Positions 56,772 through 64,000 of a stretch of DNA of 64,000 bases are shown piece by piece. The position numbers and the translations under genes are program-made. Within the stretch, counting starts at the first letter, position 1, and each line of letters opens with the position of its first letter. Origin of the DNA: Lentzea terrae (GTDB lineage: Bacteria > Actinomycetota > Actinomycetes > Mycobacteriales > Pseudonocardiaceae). The notes beneath the pieces are model-generated. The model did no database searches and was not told where the DNA came from. It worked only from the letters and a program-made list of their open reading frames with translations. The stretch is from contig NZ_QFWW01000017.1 in the NCBI RefSeq assembly GCF_003265345.1, forward strand, positions 30,486 through 94,485. Reading direction: 5' to 3'.

Positions 56772-58277
56772 CTACATCATCTCGTCGGTCAGCGGCATCA
56801 TCACGGTCTTCAGCTCGGTGTAGGCCTCGTAGGCGCTCTGCCCGCCCTCACGACCCAGCCCGGACTGCTTGTACCCGCCGAACGGCACGTGCGGCTCGAG
56901 CTGGAACCCGTTGACGCCGACCATGCCGACCCGCAACCTCTTCGACACCCGGAACGCCCGGCGCACGTCGTTCGTGTAGACGCCCGCGCCCAGCCCGTAC
57001 TCGGTGTCGTTCGCGAGCCGGATCGCTTCTTCCTCGTCGTCGAACGGCACGACGGTGAGCACCGGGCCGAAGATCTCGTCCCGCGCGATCGCCATGTCGT
57101 TGCGGGCATCGGCGAAAATCGTCGGTGCGACGAAGTTCCCGGAGGCGAGGTCGCCTTCCAGCCGGGTGCCGCCGGTCACCAGGCGAGCGCCGTCCTCCTG
57201 GCCGCGCTCGATGTAGCCGAGCACGCGGTCGAGCTGCTTGGCGTTGATCAACGGGCTGGCGAGCACGGCCGGGTCGAACGGGTCGCCGAACGTCACGGCG
57301 CTCGCGAGCATCTGCGCCATGTTCACGAACTCGTCCTGCACGTCCCGCTGGACCAGCGCCCGCGTGTGCGCGACGCAGGCCTGGCCGGACAGGCCCATGG
57401 TGACCATGCCCATGCAGGTCATCGCGGCGAGGCCGACGTTCGGCGCGTCCGCGAACACGAGTGCGGGCGACTTCCCGCCCAGCTCCAGGGAAACCCGCTT
57501 CATCGTGCCGGCCGAGGCCTCGACGATCCGGCGGCCGATCGCGCGGCTGCCGGTGAAGCTGATCTTGTCGACCGCCGGGTGCGTGATCAGCGCTTCGCCG
57601 GTCGGGTCGCCGGGGCCGGTGACGAGGTTGATCGCGCCCTCTGGCAGCCCGGCCTCGATCAGCAGCTCCACCATGCGGATCACGCAGAACGACGCGTACT
57701 CCGAGGGCTTCACCACGACCGTGCACCCGGCGGCCAGTGCGGGCGCGATCTTCTGCGCGAACAGCACGAACGGCGCGTTCCACGGCAGGATCGCCGCGAC
57801 CACGCCGACCGGTTCGCGGAACGTCATCGCCAGGTGGTCGCCGCCCTGGTACGGCGGCAGGGTCTGGCCGCCGACCTTGTCGATCCAGCCCGCGTGGTGG
57901 TCGAAGATGTCCGCCGCGATGCCGACCGAGGTGGCGTAGATCTGGCCGAACGACAGCGGCACGCCGTTGTCCAGCGCCTGCAGGCCGCGCAGCTCGTCCG
58001 AGTGCTCGCGCAGCAGGTCGCTGTACTTGCGCAGCACCCTGATGCGCTCGCCCGCCTTCGACCGTCCCCACGCGCCCTCGTCGAACGCCTTGCGGGCGGC
58101 CAGAACCGCGGCGTCGACGTCCTTGGCCGAGGCGACCGCGAAGCTGCCGATCTCCTCACCGGTCGCGGGGTGGTGGTGGGTCCAGGTCTCGTCCGTCTCG
58201 CGGAACTCTCCGCCGATGAGGAGCCGGCCGTCCTTCAGGCCCAGCGTCTCGCGATGCGGTTGGACGGTGAGCGTCAC
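56772..58277 (-). CDS. Aldehyde dehydrogenase (steroid-locus type)
   Basis: 501 residues with full ALDH motifs: LPWNAPF, VVKPSEYAS, FTGSRAIGRR, LELGGKSPALVF (general-base Glu) and GLSGQACVAHTRALV (nucleophile Cys). Likely oxidises an aldehyde from sterol side-chain or alcohol oxidation by the neighbouring dehydrogenase. Eight bases from the upstream SDR gene and abutting the downstream one. Confidence 0.85.
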   Translation of the reverse strand: MTLTVQPHRETLGLKDGRLLIGGEFRETDETWTHHHPATGEEIGSFAVASAKDVDAAVLAARKAFDEGAWGRSKAGERIRVLRKYSDLLREHSDELRGLQALDNGVPLSFGQIYATSVGIAADIFDHHAGWIDKVGGQTLPPYQGGDHLAMTFREPVGVVAAILPWNAPFVLFAQKIAPALAAGCTVVVKPSEYASFCVIRMVELLIEAGLPEGAINLVTGPGDPTGEALITHPAVDKISFTGSRAIGRRIVEASAGTMKRVSLELGGKSPALVFADAPNVGLAAMTCMGMVTMGLSGQACVAHTRALVQRDVQDEFVNMAQMLASAVTFGDPFDPAVLASPLINAKQLDRVLGYIERGQEDGARLVTGGTRLEGDLASGNFVAPTIFADARNDMAIARDEIFGPVLTVVPFDDEEEAIRLANDTEYGLGAGVYTNDVRRAFRVSKRLRVGMVGVNGFQLEPHVPFGGYKQSGLGREGGQSAYEAYTELKTVMMPLTDEMM

Positions 58278-58285
58278 AACTCCTC

Positions 58286-59134
58286 CTAGAGCGCCATCGT
58301 TTCCGTGCAGGAGAACGTCTTCTGGGGATCGCGATCAGCGAAGTAACCGTCGAGATCGGTGAACGCGGTGAACTTCTGCTCCACTGCGGGCGGTGCCATC
58401 AGCGCGACCATGCCGCCGTGCACGACGAAGACCTGGCCGTTGATCTGCTCGCCGGACGGTCCGGCCAGGTGCGCCACGAACTTCGCGACGTGCTCGGGCG
58501 CCAGCGAGTCGTCGCCTTCCGGCGCGTCGCCGAACACGTGGGCGGTCATGCCCGTGCGGGCACGTGGGCAGATCGCGTTGGCACGGACGCCGTACCGGGA
58601 CGTGCCGCGCGCGGTCGCGACCGTCAGCGCGGCGATCCCCGCCTTGGCCGCCGCGTAGTTCGCCTGGCCTTCCGAGCCCAGCAGGAACGCCTCGGACGAA
58701 GTGTTGACGATCCGCCCGTAGACCGGTTCGCCCGCTGCCTTCGACTGCTGCTTCCACAGCGACACGGCGTTGCGCGACAACAGGAAGTGGCCGCGCAGGT
58801 GGACCTTGATCACCAGGTCCCACTCGTCGTCGGACATGTTGAACAACATCCGGTCGCGCAACACACCGGCGTTGTTCACCACGACGTGCAACCCGCCGAA
58901 CTGCTCGAGCGCGGCGCCGACGAGGGCGTCCGCGGTGCTCCGCTCCCCCACGTCGCCCTCGACCACCACGCACTTCGCGCCCAGCTCGTCGATCTCGGCC
59001 GCCGTGGCGTCGGCCGAGCCCGGCAGGTCGTTGAGGACGAGCGAGGCACCAGCTCTGGCCAGCTCCACCGCCTCCGCACGGCCGAGGCCGGCGCCTGCGC
59101 CGGTGACGACCGCGACCTTCCCCGCAAGGTCCAC
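58286..59134 (-). CDS. Short-chain dehydrogenase, 17-beta-HSD/3-hydroxyacyl-CoA dehydrogenase-like
   Basis: 282 residues. TGAGAGLGRAEA, VNNAGVLRDRMLFNMSDDEWD, NTSSEAFLLGS and NYAAAKAG carry the classical SDR residues, though the central Ser is followed by SE. The NNAGVLRDRML block and long C-terminal tail resemble multifunctional-enzyme type 2 dehydrogenases and mycobacterial sterol SDRs. Ten bases after the alcohol dehydrogenase in the same operon. Confidence 0.82.
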   Translation of the reverse strand: MDLAGKVAVVTGAGAGLGRAEAVELARAGASLVLNDLPGSADATAAEIDELGAKCVVVEGDVGERSTADALVGAALEQFGGLHVVVNNAGVLRDRMLFNMSDDEWDLVIKVHLRGHFLLSRNAVSLWKQQSKAAGEPVYGRIVNTSSEAFLLGSEGQANYAAAKAGIAALTVATARGTSRYGVRANAICPRARTGMTAHVFGDAPEGDDSLAPEHVAKFVAHLAGPSGEQINGQVFVVHGGMVALMAPPAVEQKFTAFTDLDGYFADRDPQKTFSCTETMAL

Positions 59135-59143
59135 AAGAGACTC

Positions 59144-60229
59144 CTAATCGAAGAGAATCACCTGACGGATCAAGGAACCTCCGCCGCGCAGGGCCTGGAG
59201 GCCTTCGTTGACGTCCTCCAGCCTGATCCGCTTGCTGATCATGCTTTCGAGGTCGAGGCGGCCTTCCCGCCACAGCGCGATCATGCGCGGCACGTCCCGG
59301 CGGAAGTTCGCCGTCCCGTAGAACGACCCGTGCAGGGTCTTGTCGTGCAGGAACAGTTCCTGGGCGCTGAACGAGACCATCGCGTCCGCCCGACCGGCGC
59401 CGACGACGACCGTGTGCCCACCGCGGCGGGTGAGGTCCCAGGCCTGGCGGATCGTCGCGGGAATGCCGACCACGTCGAACACGTAGTCGAAGCCCATGCC
59501 GAAGTTGAGCTGGTTGTTCAGATCCGCGATGCCGTCGGGTGTCGTCGCGTGCGTCGCGCCGAACTTCTTCGCGACATCGTGCTTCTCGACGACCGGGTCG
59601 ACCGCGACGATCCGTGCCGCGGCCGCCAGCCGCGCACCCTGGATCACCGCGACACCCACGCCGCCGCAACCGATCACCGCGACGCTGGAGCCCGGTTCGA
59701 CCTTCGCGGTGTTGAGCACCGCGCCGACACCGGTCAGGATCCCGCAGGACAGCAGTGCCGCGATCTCCCACGGCACGTCGTCGTCGACCTTCATCGCCGC
59801 GTCGGCCGGCACGACCATCTCTTCGGCGAACGCACCGAGTCCGGCGTAACCGAAGGCCGGATTGCCGCCGACGACGAACCTCGGTGACGTGAACGCGGAA
59901 ATGGTGTGCACGAGGCACAGATGCGCCTGGCCCGTCACGCACTGGGCGCATTTCCCGCACGGCGGCACGAACGTGATCGCCACGTGGTCGCCCACCGCGA
60001 GCGACGTGACGGCGCTGCCGATCTCGACGACCTCACCGGCGCCCTCGTGCCCGATGACCCCGGGTGCCAGCGCCGGCAGCGTTCCGTCCATTGCGGACAG
60101 GTCGCTGTGGCAGACCCCGCACGCCTTGATCTTGATTTTGACTTCCTGCGGCCCCGGCGCGGTGGTCGTCACGTCGTCGCGGAGCTCGAGCTTGTCGTCG
60201 CCTACCTGGTTGAGCACGGCAGCCTTCAC
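59144..60229 (-). CDS. Zinc-dependent alcohol dehydrogenase (MDR family)
   Basis: 361 residues from GTG 60229 (GAGGAG upstream); longer frames run into the promoter. Catalytic zinc ligands in CGVCHSDLS and GHEGAGEV, structural zinc cysteines in CGKCAQCVTGQAHLC, cofactor motif VIGCGGVGVAVIQGA. Closest in style to mycofactocin/NDMA-type or NAD-dependent ADHs of actinobacterial sterol loci. First gene of the leftward operon; a weak KstR-like box lies 60 bases upstream. Confidence 0.85.
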   Translation of the reverse strand: MKAAVLNQVGDDKLELRDDVTTTAPGPQEVKIKIKACGVCHSDLSAMDGTLPALAPGVIGHEGAGEVVEIGSAVTSLAVGDHVAITFVPPCGKCAQCVTGQAHLCLVHTISAFTSPRFVVGGNPAFGYAGLGAFAEEMVVPADAAMKVDDDVPWEIAALLSCGILTGVGAVLNTAKVEPGSSVAVIGCGGVGVAVIQGARLAAAARIVAVDPVVEKHDVAKKFGATHATTPDGIADLNNQLNFGMGFDYVFDVVGIPATIRQAWDLTRRGGHTVVVGAGRADAMVSFSAQELFLHDKTLHGSFYGTANFRRDVPRMIALWREGRLDLESMISKRIRLEDVNEGLQALRGGGSLIRQVILFD

Positions 60230-60256
60230 CGGTATCACTCCTCGCTGAGCCCGCGG

Positions 60257-60280
60257 CTGAGGTACCCGCTGAGGTACCCG
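60257..60280. repeat. Tandem 12-base duplication in the alcohol dehydrogenase leader
   Basis: CTGAGGTACCCG occurs twice without a gap (60257-60268 and 60269-60280), 28 bases before the gene start. It looks like a replication-slippage duplication in the 5' leader. Confidence 0.8.
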
Positions 60281-60288
60281 TCGCACAC

Positions 60289-60302
60289 TAGAATCTGTTC
60301 CT
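60289..60302. promoter_or_regulatory. Weak KstR-like box upstream of the alcohol dehydrogenase operon
   Basis: TAGAATCTGTTCCT matches the TNNAACNNGTTNNA consensus at all but two fixed positions. It lies in the 90-base gap before the operon start. Tentative; it gains support from the good KstR site 243 bases away. Confidence 0.4.
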
Positions 60303-60319
60303 GTTCGTGACAAGGTCCA

Positions 60320-60511
60320 TCAGCGTGAGAGCCGCAGCGCCCCCATCGGGCAAGCCTGCACCGCACGTTCGGCCAGCGGCTCCTCCGCGCTGCTCAGCTC
60401 ACCCTCCCGGATCTGCAGAACCTCATCGTCGTCAAGGTCAAACACCTCAGGCAGGATTGACATGCACTCGCCGTGCGCCTCGCACAGCGAAGGGTCGACG
60501 TCGACCTTCAT
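60320..60511 (-). CDS. 3Fe-4S ferredoxin
   Basis: 63 residues; AGGAGG precedes ATG 60511. The cluster-binding pattern CEAHGEC (residues 10-16) with a distant CP (residue 54) is that of the short actinobacterial ferredoxins serving cytochromes P450 and sterol oxygenases (FdxD-like). It lies back-to-back with an acyl-CoA dehydrogenase gene under a shared KstR-type operator, as fdxD and fadE26 do in mycobacteria (from memory of that locus). It may donate electrons to a steroid P450 encoded outside the window. Confidence 0.85.
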   Translation of the reverse strand: MKVDVDPSLCEAHGECMSILPEVFDLDDDEVLQIREGELSSAEEPLAERAVQACPMGALRLSR

Positions 60512-60531
60512 CGCGACCTCCTGACAGCAAG

Positions 60532-60545
60532 TAGAACTTGTTCTA
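60532..60545. promoter_or_regulatory. KstR-type operator between ferredoxin and acyl-CoA dehydrogenase genes
   Basis: TAGAACTTGTTCTA matches every fixed position of the KstR consensus TNNAACNNGTTNNA, with perfect TAGAAC/GTTCTA arms. It occupies the 45-base divergent interval, so one repressor dimer could control both directions. KstR is released by cholesterol-derived CoA thioesters in mycobacteria and Rhodococcus. Confidence 0.85.
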
Positions 60546-60556
60546 GAGTAGCGGCC

Positions 60557-61717
60557 ATGCGCATCGGTTTCACGCCCGAACAGGAGCAGTTGCGCCAGGA
60601 GCTGCGGGCGTACTTCGCCGCGCTCATGACGCCGGAACGCCGGGCAGGGCTCACCGGCAGCAGCGACTACGGTGACGCCGAGGTGTACAAGGACACCGTC
60701 CGTCAGATGGGTCTCGACGGCTGGCTCACCATCGGCTGGCCGGAGGAGTACGGCGGCCGCGACCGGCCGATGATCGAGCAGCTGATCTTCCTCGACGAGG
60801 CGTCCGCCGCCGGTGCGCCCGTCCCGTTCCTCACGCTGAACTCCATCGGGCCGACGATCATGGCCTACGGCACGCCCGAGCAAAAGGCGTTCTACCTGCC
60901 GCGCATCGCTTCCGGCGAGATCCACTTCGCGATCGGCTACTCCGAGCCCGAGGCCGGCACGGACCTGGCGGGACTGCGCACGCGGGCGGTCCGGGACGGC
61001 GACGACTACGTCATCAACGGCCAGAAGATGTGGACCAGCCTCATCCAGTACGCGGACTACGTCTGGCTGGCCTGCCGCACCGACCAGGAGTCGCAGCGGC
61101 ACCGGGGTTTGAGCATCATCATCGTGCCGACCACCGACCCCGGTTTCTCCTGGACGCCCGTGCCGACGATGTCCGGGCCCACCACCAGCGCCACCTTCTA
61201 CGACAACGTGCGCGTGCCCGCGGCGAACCTGATCGGCGAGGAGCACAAGGGCTGGAAGCTCATCACCAACCAGCTCAACCACGAACGCGTCGCCCTGTGC
61301 TCGGCCGCACCGTTGCAGACCGCGCTGCGCGAAGTTCGTCAATGGGCGGAGGAAACCGGTGCCTCGAAACACGAGTGGGTGCGCCTGCACCTCGCGCGGG
61401 TGCACGCCAAGACCGAGTTCCTGAAGCTGATCAACTGGAAGATCGCCGGCGGTGGTGACGAGGCACCGTCACCCGCGGAAGCCTCGGCCACCAAGGTGTT
61501 CGGGACCGAGTTCGCCACCGAGGGCTACCGGCTGCTGATGGAAGTGCTGGGCGCCAACGGAATCGTGCGCACCGGTTCGCCAGGCGCGCTGCTGCACGGC
61601 CGGGTCGAGCGCATGCACCGCTCGTCGCTGATCCTGACGTTCGGCGGTGGGACCAACGAGATCCAGCGGGACATCATCGCGCGGGTCGGCCTCGGCCTGC
61701 CTGCGGTACCTCGGTAA
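60557..61717 (+). CDS. Acyl-CoA dehydrogenase, FadE26/ChsE4-like
   Basis: 386 residues from ATG 60557. Standard domains: WLTIGWPEEYGGRDRPMIEQ, FAIGYSEPEAGTDLAGLRTRA (flavin contact), MSGPTTSATFYDNVRVPAANLIGEE, and C-terminal FGGGTNEIQRDIIA. Sterol acyl-CoA dehydrogenases work as alpha2beta2 complexes of two different subunits; the next gene supplies the second. Role: dehydrogenation of a sterol side-chain CoA ester. Controlled by the KstR site just upstream. Confidence 0.85.
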   Translation: MRIGFTPEQEQLRQELRAYFAALMTPERRAGLTGSSDYGDAEVYKDTVRQMGLDGWLTIGWPEEYGGRDRPMIEQLIFLDEASAAGAPVPFLTLNSIGPTIMAYGTPEQKAFYLPRIASGEIHFAIGYSEPEAGTDLAGLRTRAVRDGDDYVINGQKMWTSLIQYADYVWLACRTDQESQRHRGLSIIIVPTTDPGFSWTPVPTMSGPTTSATFYDNVRVPAANLIGEEHKGWKLITNQLNHERVALCSAAPLQTALREVRQWAEETGASKHEWVRLHLARVHAKTEFLKLINWKIAGGGDEAPSPAEASATKVFGTEFATEGYRLLMEVLGANGIVRTGSPGALLHGRVERMHRSSLILTFGGGTNEIQRDIIARVGLGLPAVPR

Positions 61718-61728
61718 GGGAGAACTCC

Positions 61729-62622
61729 ATGGACTTCACGCTGACCGAGGCACAACGCGAGCTGGCCGCGCTGACCCGCAAGATCCTCGACTCCTCCGAC
61801 TCGCCGTGGCCCGACCTGGTCAAGTCCGGCGTGGTTCCGGAGGATCCCGCCGAGTTCGGCGTCCTGGAGCACTGTGCCGTCCAGGTTGAGCTCGGCCGTG
61901 CCGTCGCGAACGTCCCTTACCTGCCGACCGTGCTCGCCCAGCAGGCGTTGCAGCAGTTCGACACCCCGCGTCCCGGCACCGTGCTCTCGGTGGCGCTGGC
62001 CGATGACCAGCACGGCGCGAAGACGACCGTCCCGTTCGCCACCGCTGCTTCGGCGTTCCTCGTGGCCCACGACGAGCAGATCTTCCTCGTCGAGGCCGAC
62101 GACCTCGAGATCACCGCGCAAGAACTGGTCGACGGCTCCGACGCGGGCACGTTCGAGTTCACCGGTGGCCGGTTGATCGAGGGCCTGACTCCCGACTGGC
62201 TCAGCACCCGCTACACGTTGGGACTGTGCGCTTTCCAACTCGGTGTGACCGAACGCGCGCTGGAACTGACCGCCGAGTACGCGCGGACCCGCGTGCAGTT
62301 CGACCGGCCGATCGGCAGCTTCCAGGCCGTGGCGCAACGGCTCGCTGATGCGTACATCGACGTGGCAGCGATCCGTTTGACGCTCTGGCAGGCCGCCTGG
62401 CGGCTCTCGGAAGGGCTGGACGCTGCCGCCGAGGTGGCCACGGCGAAGTTCTGGGCCGCCGACGCCGGGCACCGCGTGGCGCACACGGCCGTGCACGTCC
62501 ACGGCGGCACGGGCATCGACATGAGCCACGAGGTGCACAAGTACTTCACCGCGGCCAAGCGAGCCGAGTTCGAGCTGGGCGGGGCGACCGCCCAGCTCCT
62601 GAAGCTCAGCGCAGCTTGGTGA
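61729..62622 (+). CDS. Acyl-CoA dehydrogenase partner subunit, FadE27/ChsE5-like
   Basis: 297 residues, GGGAGA before the ATG and only 11 bases from the preceding gene. Shorter than a full acyl-CoA dehydrogenase: the N-terminal helical domain is present, the middle beta domain is reduced, and the C-terminal helices are intact (RTRVQFDRPIGSFQAVAQRLADAYIDV, HVHGGTGIDMSHEVHKYF). That is the usual form of the second subunit of heteromeric sterol acyl-CoA dehydrogenases. Its end overlaps the convergent nitronate-monooxygenase-like gene by 17 bases. Confidence 0.83.
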   Translation: MDFTLTEAQRELAALTRKILDSSDSPWPDLVKSGVVPEDPAEFGVLEHCAVQVELGRAVANVPYLPTVLAQQALQQFDTPRPGTVLSVALADDQHGAKTTVPFATAASAFLVAHDEQIFLVEADDLEITAQELVDGSDAGTFEFTGGRLIEGLTPDWLSTRYTLGLCAFQLGVTERALELTAEYARTRVQFDRPIGSFQAVAQRLADAYIDVAAIRLTLWQAAWRLSEGLDAAAEVATAKFWAADAGHRVAHTAVHVHGGTGIDMSHEVHKYFTAAKRAEFELGGATAQLLKLSAAW

Positions 62623-63694
62623 GCCGTTCCACGGTCTCGTCGAACTCCCGCAGCAGTCCCGCCATCACCTCGGCGACCGGGCGCACCTCGTTCATCCGCC
62701 CGACGACCTGCCCGACCGGCATCGACACCACGGACGGGTCGTCGGACCGGGCGATCCGCTGGTGCGCCTCGCTGACCAACAGGTTCTGCAACGGCATCGG
62801 CAGCGGTTCCGGGGCCTGTTCGTCGTTCCACGCCTCGGTCCACCGCGTCTTCAGCAACCGCGCCGGTTTGCCGGTGTAGATGCGGGTGCGGACGGTGTCG
62901 CTGGAACCGGCCGCCAGCAACGCCTCCTGCGTGCTGGAGTTGCCGAGCGCGTACTCGGCCGTCGTGAGCCAGTACGAACCCATCCACACGCCCGAGGCAC
63001 CCAGCGCCATCGCCGCCGCGGCCTGCCGTCCCGACCCGATGCCACCTGCCGCCAGCACGGGCACGTCCACGGCGTCGACGATCTCCGGCACGAGCACCAT
63101 CGTGGCGACCTCGCCGGTGTGCCCGCCCGCCTCATAGCCTTGGGCCACCACGATGTCGACGCCGTTCTCGACGTGCCTGCGGGCGTGTTCGGCCTTGCCC
63201 GCAAGGGCAGCGACCGGGACGCCGGCCGCGTGCACGCGTTCGATGACGTCGGTGGGCGGCGAGCCCAGCGCGTTGGCGATCAGCCGGATCGGATGTTCCA
63301 GCGCCACGTCCACGTGCGAGCGCGCGACCGAGTGCAACCAGCCGAGCACGCCCTGGCTGTCCTCGCCGTCCGGCAGCGGCGGCACGCCGAGCTTCAGCAA
63401 CGTCTGCTGCACGAAGTCCTTGTGGCCCTGCGGGATCAGCTTGTTCAGGTCGAGTTGCGTGCCCTCGGTCGGCACCTTGGCCGGCATCACGATGTCGACA
63501 CCGTACGGCTTGCCGTCGGTGTTCTCGTCCATCCACGTCAACGCGCGGTCGAGGTCTTCCGCGTCGTTGAACCGCACGCAGCCCAGGACGCCGAGACCGC
63601 CGGCCCGGCTGATCGCCGCCGCCACGTGCTCGGACGGCGTGAAGCCGAAGATCGGGTGCTCGATGCCGAGCTGGTCACACAGGTTGGTGCGCAT
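62606..63694 (-). CDS. Nitronate-monooxygenase-family FMN oxidoreductase (possible IpdC-like)
   Basis: 362 residues from ATG 63694 (GGAGG upstream). FMN TIM-barrel motifs: GIEHPIFGF, ISRAGGLGVLGCVRF, VDIVVAQGYEAGGHTG, VLAAGGIGSGRQAAAAMALGASGVWMGS. Steroid-degrading actinobacteria have such an enzyme (IpdC) in breakdown of the last steroid rings; the sterol context makes that role plausible but other NMO-family reactions are not excluded. Start overlaps the upstream ligase gene by 20 bases. Confidence 0.78.
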   Translation of the reverse strand: MRTNLCDQLGIEHPIFGFTPSEHVAAAISRAGGLGVLGCVRFNDAEDLDRALTWMDENTDGKPYGVDIVMPAKVPTEGTQLDLNKLIPQGHKDFVQQTLLKLGVPPLPDGEDSQGVLGWLHSVARSHVDVALEHPIRLIANALGSPPTDVIERVHAAGVPVAALAGKAEHARRHVENGVDIVVAQGYEAGGHTGEVATMVLVPEIVDAVDVPVLAAGGIGSGRQAAAAMALGASGVWMGSYWLTTAEYALGNSSTQEALLAAGSSDTVRTRIYTGKPARLLKTRWTEAWNDEQAPEPLPMPLQNLLVSEAHQRIARSDDPSVVSMPVGQVVGRMNEVRPVAEVMAGLLREFDETVERLTKLR

Positions 63695-64000
63695 GTTCCT
63701 CCACGTGGGCCCGAGCCCACTGATAATCCGGCTTCCCACTGGGAGTCCTGCCGATCGCGTCGACCAGCCACAACGACCGCGGCACCTTGTACCCGGCGAG
63801 CGTCTCCCGCACGTGTGCGTCCAGTTCGGACAGTGTCGGCGTCGCACCCTCGCGCGGATGCACGATCGCGCCGACCCGTTGCCCGAGCCGCTCGTCCGGG
63901 ATGCCGATGACCAGAGCGTCGAACACGTCCGGATGCGACTTCAGCACGTTCTCGACCTCCTCCGGGAACACCTTCTCGCCACCGGTGTTCACGCAGGTGT
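63675..64000 (-). CDS. Acyl-CoA ligase (FadD-type), C-terminal part
   Basis: The right window edge cuts the gene; about 108 codons are visible. They form the C-terminal domain of an ANL-family ligase: TGGEKVFPEEVENVL (hinge region), VFDALVIGIPDERLGQRV, and the catalytic lysine in RTPSGKPDYQW. The wording of the first motif is typical of sterol side-chain CoA ligases such as FadD19/FadD17. It would activate a steroid acid for the acyl-CoA dehydrogenases nearby. Confidence 0.85.
   Translation of the reverse strand, partial: TCVNTGGEKVFPEEVENVLKSHPDVFDALVIGIPDERLGQRVGAIVHPREGATPTLSELDAHVRETLAGYKVPRSLWLVDAIGRTPSGKPDYQWARAHVEEHAHQPV

Noticed and set aside
55893-58289. Very long open frames opposite the STAND, SDR and aldehyde dehydrogenase genes
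   Set aside because: They are antisense shadows caused by GC-rich third positions; their products are Arg/Gly/His-rich, hit no family and the opposite strand encodes clear enzymes.

Overview
The window is high-GC actinobacterial DNA. Gene families point to an order Pseudonocardiales-type soil organism (Lentzea, Saccharothrix or Amycolatopsis-like). The signs are PucR and SARP regulators, HTH-nSTAND-WD40 proteins, many secreted hydrolases, GTG/TTG starts, pervasive ATGA/GTGA stop-start overlaps, and a steroid-catabolism block with a KstR-type operator. Genus placement is inference. No rRNA, tRNA, CRISPR or intact mobile element was seen.

1-12 kb holds a regulon for an unidentified amino compound. 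A leftward operon (5650 to 1) encodes two tandem sarcosine-oxidase-family flavoenzymes, a zinc N-deacylase, and an amino-acid ABC importer (lipoprotein, permease, ATPase cut by the window edge). It is divergent from an IclR regulator. Next come a HAD phosphatase, an Lrp regulator, an AraC fragment, a leftward homoserine-dehydrogenase-like/aldehyde-dehydrogenase pair, a gutted SDR gene, and a second, nearly identical IclR. A long operator-like motif, GTGCCA-N25-TGGCAC, recurs in front of these genes and links them.

12-19.5 kb is a translationally coupled operon of GABA transaminase, an FAD/Fe-S 2-hydroxyacid dehydrogenase with an odd repeat insertion, and a succinate-semialdehyde dehydrogenase. 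It is divergent from a PucR regulator.

19.6-31.9 kb is mixed: DUF2076 protein, alpha/beta hydrolase, DUF998 membrane protein, secreted GH5 mannanase, a CHAT-TPR protease divergent from a coupled operon (cytoplasmic subtilisin-like protease, small CMD-like protein, AhpD-like CxxC protein), a large secreted M14 carboxypeptidase, a 50-residue protein and a GT87 mannosyltransferase. The CHAT/subtilase/CMD locus is the strongest candidate for an uncharacterised system.

32-47 kb holds an orphan histidine kinase, dialkylglycine decarboxylase with its LysR regulator, LacI plus a GH2 beta-galactosidase, an LLM flavin oxidoreductase, a stand-alone LanC-like protein with a CCG zinc motif divergent from an APH-type kinase, an AfsR-like regulator, and a DrrAB-type exporter.

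47-56 kb holds glutathione peroxidase, an operon of acyl-CoA-dehydrogenase-like protein/LLM oxidoreductase/HxlR regulator with tandem operator repeats, a secreted tripeptidyl aminopeptidase, a small secreted protein, and a 1189-residue HTH-nSTAND-TM-WD40 protein.

56-64 kb is a steroid-catabolism block: leftward SDR, aldehyde dehydrogenase, SDR, alcohol dehydrogenase and 3Fe-4S ferredoxin; rightward paired acyl-CoA dehydrogenases (FadE26/FadE27-like); then a nitronate-monooxygenase-family enzyme and the C-terminal end of an acyl-CoA ligase. A near-perfect KstR palindrome lies between the ferredoxin and the first acyl-CoA dehydrogenase.
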